This document shows positions 60,695 to 64,000 of a DNA stretch of 64,000 bases, piece after piece. Position numbers and translations under genes: made by a program. The notes below the pieces were generated by a model. It was not told the DNA's origin, did not search any database, and was given only the letters and a program-made list of their open reading frames with translations. The DNA is taken from the NCBI RefSeq assembly GCF_004347735.1, contig NZ_SLTI01000007.1:62001-126000 (forward strand), read 5' to 3'. Numbering within the stretch: position 1 is the first letter of the stretch; every line of letters begins with the position of its first letter. This DNA comes from Sulfuricurvum sp. IAE1 (lineage in GTDB: Bacteria; Campylobacterota; Campylobacteria; Campylobacterales; Sulfurimonadaceae).

Positions 60695-62403
60695 TGTATA
60701 AAAAATTTGAAAATTATCTGCTTTCTATCCTCAACGACCCCGCCAAAAAGAAAAAGGTGCTGTGGGGAACCCTCGGGGCGTTTGTCTTTTCGGTCGCGCT
60801 GATCCCCACGGAACTCGTTCTGGCAAAAATGCTTCCGGGGAAAAACAACGACACATACAGTGTCTACATCGACCTGCCCGGCGGAAGTTCGATCGAGCAG
60901 ACCCGCGAAGTGAGCGAATGCGTCGTGGGCGTATTGCAAAACGAACCCGAGGCATTGGACGCCGAAGTATTCCTCGGAACGGGTTCGCCGCTTGATTTCG
61001 CGGGACTCATCAAAGGTTCACATTTCAAAAGCAGCGAAAACGTCTCCGAAATCGTCGTCAACCTCACCAAAAAACACGATCGCGACGAGCCCTCCTACAT
61101 GATGGTGCAGCGCCTGCGCCCGGTGATCGTCAAAGAGTGCGAGAACCTCTATCCCGGAACCAGCATCAAATTCATCGAGCCTCCCGCAGGCCCTCCGACC
61201 ATGGCCGCCGTCGTGGCCGAAATCTACGGAAACGACACCCAGGGGATTCGCCACCTCGCCGAACGGGTCAAAGGGGTTTTCAAACAGACCGAAGGGCTCG
61301 TCGACATCGACATCATGCAAGACGAGATCTACGACAAGTTCGAAGTGCGGGTCAACACCGACAAAATCAGCCTCTCCGGCCTCGACGTCAAACACGTCAA
61401 CGACGTCTTGTACCTCGCGTTCGAGGGGATGGGGGTCGCCGTCAAGAATTCGCAGAAAGCGACCGACCAGATCCCTATTTTCCTCACATTGACCCCCGAG
61501 GGGAAAAAATTCGCGTCACGCGACAAAACGGCGATCGAATACAAACTCGCCGGACTCAAGCTGATGAACCAGATGGGAATGATGGTCCCGATCACCGAAG
61601 TGGTGGAGATCGTACCGGTCAAATCCAACCCGATGATCATGTCCAAGAACCTGCACCAGATGACCAATGTCCTCGCCGAAACCGACATGGTTTCGCAGGT
61701 CTACCCGCTCATGGATGCCCGCAACGTTATCCTCGATACGTTTGGGGACGAGTACGAAATCCGTAAAATCGGCCTTTTCAATCTCGAACTGACCGACAAA
61801 AAAACGGGGAAAATCTACGAACTGCTCTGGGACGGCGAAATGGAAGTCACTCTCGACACCTTCGTCGATCTCGGAGGTGCCTTTATCGCCGCGCTGGTGC
61901 TGATCTTCTTGCTGATGGTGGTTTATTACAAAAGCTTCGTACTCAGCGGCATCGTGCTCCTGGGCAGTTTTCTCTCGATCATCGGGGTCATCGTGGGACA
62001 CGGCATCGTCGATCTCTTCACCGCCGATACCTTCTTCCTCACCGCGACGTCGCTGATCGGTTTCATCGCCCTCATCGGAATCAGCTCGCGTAATTCGCTC
62101 CTGCTTATCGATTTTACCAAATCGCTTATGGTCGATAAAGGGATGCATAAAAAAGAGGCGATCGCCTATGCGACGGCAACGCGTGCCAAACCGATTTTCC
62201 TGACCGCAGCGGCGATCATTCTCGCATCGACGCTTCTGGCCAGCGACGCAGTATTCGGAGGGCTTGGCGTTTCACTTATTTTTGGTACAATAGCGGCAGT
62301 CATCGCATCCTTGGTCGTCGTACCCGTCCTGATCGACAATTCCGATCTTGAACGCCATTTCGATTTCAAGGAGCGCAAAGCAGTTTCGATTATGGAGCCA
62401 TGA
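60694..62403 (+). CDS. RND efflux pump, C-terminal half
   Basis: A 569-residue protein equal to the second half of an RND pump. The amphipathic helix MYKKFENYLLSILNDP comes first, then TM7 (VLWGTLGAFVFSVALIP), the second porter domain (GPPTMAAVVAEIYGND), and TM8-TM12 (from LGGAFIAALVLIFLLMVV to FGTIAAVIASLVVVPVLI). TM10 has GISSRNSLLLIDFTKSL, with Arg where AcrB has the relay Lys. Start and stop are coupled to neighbours: ATG within TGATG, and the following gene starts right after the TGA. Confidence 0.88.
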   Translation: MYKKFENYLLSILNDPAKKKKVLWGTLGAFVFSVALIPTELVLAKMLPGKNNDTYSVYIDLPGGSSIEQTREVSECVVGVLQNEPEALDAEVFLGTGSPLDFAGLIKGSHFKSSENVSEIVVNLTKKHDRDEPSYMMVQRLRPVIVKECENLYPGTSIKFIEPPAGPPTMAAVVAEIYGNDTQGIRHLAERVKGVFKQTEGLVDIDIMQDEIYDKFEVRVNTDKISLSGLDVKHVNDVLYLAFEGMGVAVKNSQKATDQIPIFLTLTPEGKKFASRDKTAIEYKLAGLKLMNQMGMMVPITEVVEIVPVKSNPMIMSKNLHQMTNVLAETDMVSQVYPLMDARNVILDTFGDEYEIRKIGLFNLELTDKKTGKIYELLWDGEMEVTLDTFVDLGGAFIAALVLIFLLMVVYYKSFVLSGIVLLGSFLSIIGVIVGHGIVDLFTADTFFLTATSLIGFIALIGISSRNSLLLIDFTKSLMVDKGMHKKEAIAYATATRAKPIFLTAAAIILASTLLASDAVFGGLGVSLIFGTIAAVIASLVVVPVLIDNSDLERHFDFKERKAVSIMEP

Positions 62404-64000
62404 TTGTCCACCTTTTCGCCGGTCGTCAAACTTACCGATAACGTCATGAATACGCTGCTGGAAGTAGCGAACGAACAGGGGATTTCGGCCGATGCTTTCG
62501 ACTTCGACCTCCTGTCGTATACGACCTATTATCAGGGGACGGTCGACGAGGAGTGGCAGCTTCTCAAAGGCAAAGACCTCCTGACCGAAACGACCGAAAT
62601 AGAGATCCGTTCGAGCACCTTTTTACTCCGTCAGGAATATCAGATCCGTATCCGCGAAGCCAAACCCCACCCCTTGCTCAACCTTCGCTTCAGCCTTGCC
62701 AGCGACAAATACAAAAGCAAAGTCGTCGCCATCATCGATCCCAAATCGGTCATTCCTCTCAAAAAAGGGGTCCAGGACTGGATCAAGGAAGCGTTCCGAA
62801 ACCGTCAGCTCCGGCACGGCTTCCTGATCGGACTGTACGAGCAAAATCTTGACAAAGAGATCAACCGGCTCCTCCTCAAACTTCAGAAAGAGGGGGGGCT
62901 CAATGCCCCCTACCGTCTCCCCGTCGGCGAGTTTTATCCTCCCGTACCTCCGGTGGACGACAAAGTGATCCTCCATTACAAAAACCTCAAAAAGAACAAC
63001 AGCATGATCGAGGGGATTCATCCCGGCGATTTGCTGCTCGAATACATCCTCCCGAAAAACGGCCTCGACGGCAGGGGATGCGACGGGCAGCATATCGCTA
63101 TGCCCGAGCCCCTCATACGCCACGCGGGCCTCATCATGATCGATGATAACACCATCGTGACCGAACAAGATGAAAGAAGCGTCCGTTTCTACGCCAGCGT
63201 TTCGGGATACCTCCAGCGCAAGCAGGGGGTTTTCAGCATCTCCCAGGAGTTGCAGATCGAAGCGGCCTCGATGCGCAAAACGGGTTCCATCGAAGCGGGA
63301 ACGGACAAAGAGATCTCGCTGAGCATCAAAAAGAAAGAGGCGACCGAAGATTCGGTCGGTACGGGGGTCAACATCGACGTCCAGAAGCTCAAAGTGAGCG
63401 GTACCGTCGGTGCCAACGCCAAAATCCAGGCATGCGAGCTCCATATCGGTGCGCAAACCCACAAAAAATCGGAGATCCAGGCAACCGAAACGGCCAATAT
63501 CCATCTCCATCGGGGCAATCTCAAGGCCAAAGAGGCGATCATCGAAATTCTTGAAATCGGAAAAGTCGAAGCCGACATCGTCCGGGTCAAAAAAATGGTG
63601 GGGGGAGAAATAATCGGCCGCATCGTCGAAGTCGAAACCCTCTATTCGAATGCGAAAATCACCGCGCTCGAATCGATTACGGTCGAAACGATCGAAGGGG
63701 ACGGGAATAACCTGATCATCAATCCGCACGCGATCGAAACCTACCACAACAAGATTGAATCTCTCGAACTCGATATCCGCACCAAAACTTCCCGACTCCA
63801 ACAGCAAAGTAAAGAGCTGATCGCCAAAGAGGTCGCCTTTAAAGAGAAAAGCAACCGGATCACAGTATTCCAGCAACGGATCAAAAATGCCGTCCAAAGC
63901 GGTAAGGCACCGATGCGTGCCGATATCGTGCGGCTTCAACAGTACCGTGTCGAAGCCGAAAACCTCAAGCACGAGGAAGAGAGGCTGAACAAAGACAACG
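62404..64000 (+). CDS. FapA/DUF342 family protein (partial, runs off window)
   Basis: 532 codons are in the window and the frame is still open at the end. It starts with TTG directly after the RND stop (TGATTG), with TGGAG 8 bases before. The first in-frame ATG is 14 codons later. The N-terminal 190 residues are divergent. The central DUF342 repeats include KVSGTVGANAKIQACELHIGAQT and NIHLHRGNLKAKEAIIEILEIGKVEADIV, closely matching the 17307-19205 paralogue. A coiled coil starts at about residue 440. The direct linkage to an efflux operon is unusual for the family. Its function is unknown. Confidence 0.8.
   Translation, partial: MSTFSPVVKLTDNVMNTLLEVANEQGISADAFDFDLLSYTTYYQGTVDEEWQLLKGKDLLTETTEIEIRSSTFLLRQEYQIRIREAKPHPLLNLRFSLASDKYKSKVVAIIDPKSVIPLKKGVQDWIKEAFRNRQLRHGFLIGLYEQNLDKEINRLLLKLQKEGGLNAPYRLPVGEFYPPVPPVDDKVILHYKNLKKNNSMIEGIHPGDLLLEYILPKNGLDGRGCDGQHIAMPEPLIRHAGLIMIDDNTIVTEQDERSVRFYASVSGYLQRKQGVFSISQELQIEAASMRKTGSIEAGTDKEISLSIKKKEATEDSVGTGVNIDVQKLKVSGTVGANAKIQACELHIGAQTHKKSEIQATETANIHLHRGNLKAKEAIIEILEIGKVEADIVRVKKMVGGEIIGRIVEVETLYSNAKITALESITVETIEGDGNNLIINPHAIETYHNKIESLELDIRTKTSRLQQQSKELIAKEVAFKEKSNRITVFQQRIKNAVQSGKAPMRADIVRLQQYRVEAENLKHEEERLNKDN

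Overview
The window looks like a chromosome segment of a Campylobacterota (epsilonproteobacterial) organism, most like the Sulfurimonas/Sulfuricurvum group. The reasons are gene content and order: tsaE-lptB-rpoN with a divergent epsilon-type sigma-54, a TrkA-domain regulator beside aroB, FapA/DUF342 proteins, a MurF with an N-terminal membrane region, and a FlgS-like kinase. This placement is inferred from family resemblance only. Most genes are GC-rich at third codon positions. A few stretches (about 45.7-47.8 kb and 51.0-52.9 kb) are clearly AT-richer. I saw no rRNA, tRNA or CRISPR array.

Layout. 0-11.6 kb, minus strand: an MscS-type fragment, aroB, a TrkA-domain protein, a TIGR02757 protein, rpoN, lptB, tsaE, trpD and an S4 protein. 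Upstream of these lies a pair made of a di-iron metallo-beta-lactamase protein and a REC-PAS-PilZ regulator, followed by a YgiQ radical SAM protein. 11.6-13 kb, plus: a NifU-like scaffold, a ferritin-like protein and a 30-residue membrane peptide. 13-19.2 kb, minus: HIT protein, murF, a hydrolase, ddl, ruvA and a FapA-family protein. 19.3-30.2 kb, plus: housekeeping genes murJ, cysS, an MsbA-type exporter, pyrD, an M16 peptidase, dapA, a FabL-like enoyl reductase, pgsA, rseP and yggS. 30.3-35.9 kb: a CACHE-like/degenerate-GGDEF/EAL protein, a FlgS-like kinase, an M18 peptidase, an EF-hand protein behind a sigma-54 promoter, and a 41-residue peptide. 36-40.2 kb: a YefM-YoeB toxin-antitoxin pair directly after dnaE.

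40.2-45.7 kb, minus: a MarR-controlled AaeB/FUSC-type tripartite exporter. 45.9-52.9 kb is accessory: BrnTA, an AT-rich lipoprotein and HTH protein, an AraC regulator, a three-hairpin intergenic element, an aminotransferase-thioesterase pair, a third toxin-antitoxin pair, and a three-gene envelope operon. The promoter of that operon carries a CT dinucleotide repeat between its -35 and -10. 52.9-56.7 kb, minus: YaiI, RhlE, a DUF1566 protein, a DJ-1 protein and EF-P. 56.9-64 kb, plus: a TolC/adaptor/RND efflux operon whose pump is split into two ORFs at the midpoint. It is followed directly by a second FapA/DUF342 protein that runs off the window.

The strongest candidates for something new are the probable phase-variable envelope operon (51.06-52.9 kb), the sigma-54-driven EF-hand gene in a window that also holds rpoN and a FlgS-like kinase, the ODP/REC-PAS-PilZ pair, the split RND pump coupled to a DUF342 protein, and the NifU-like/ferritin-like/micropeptide cassette.
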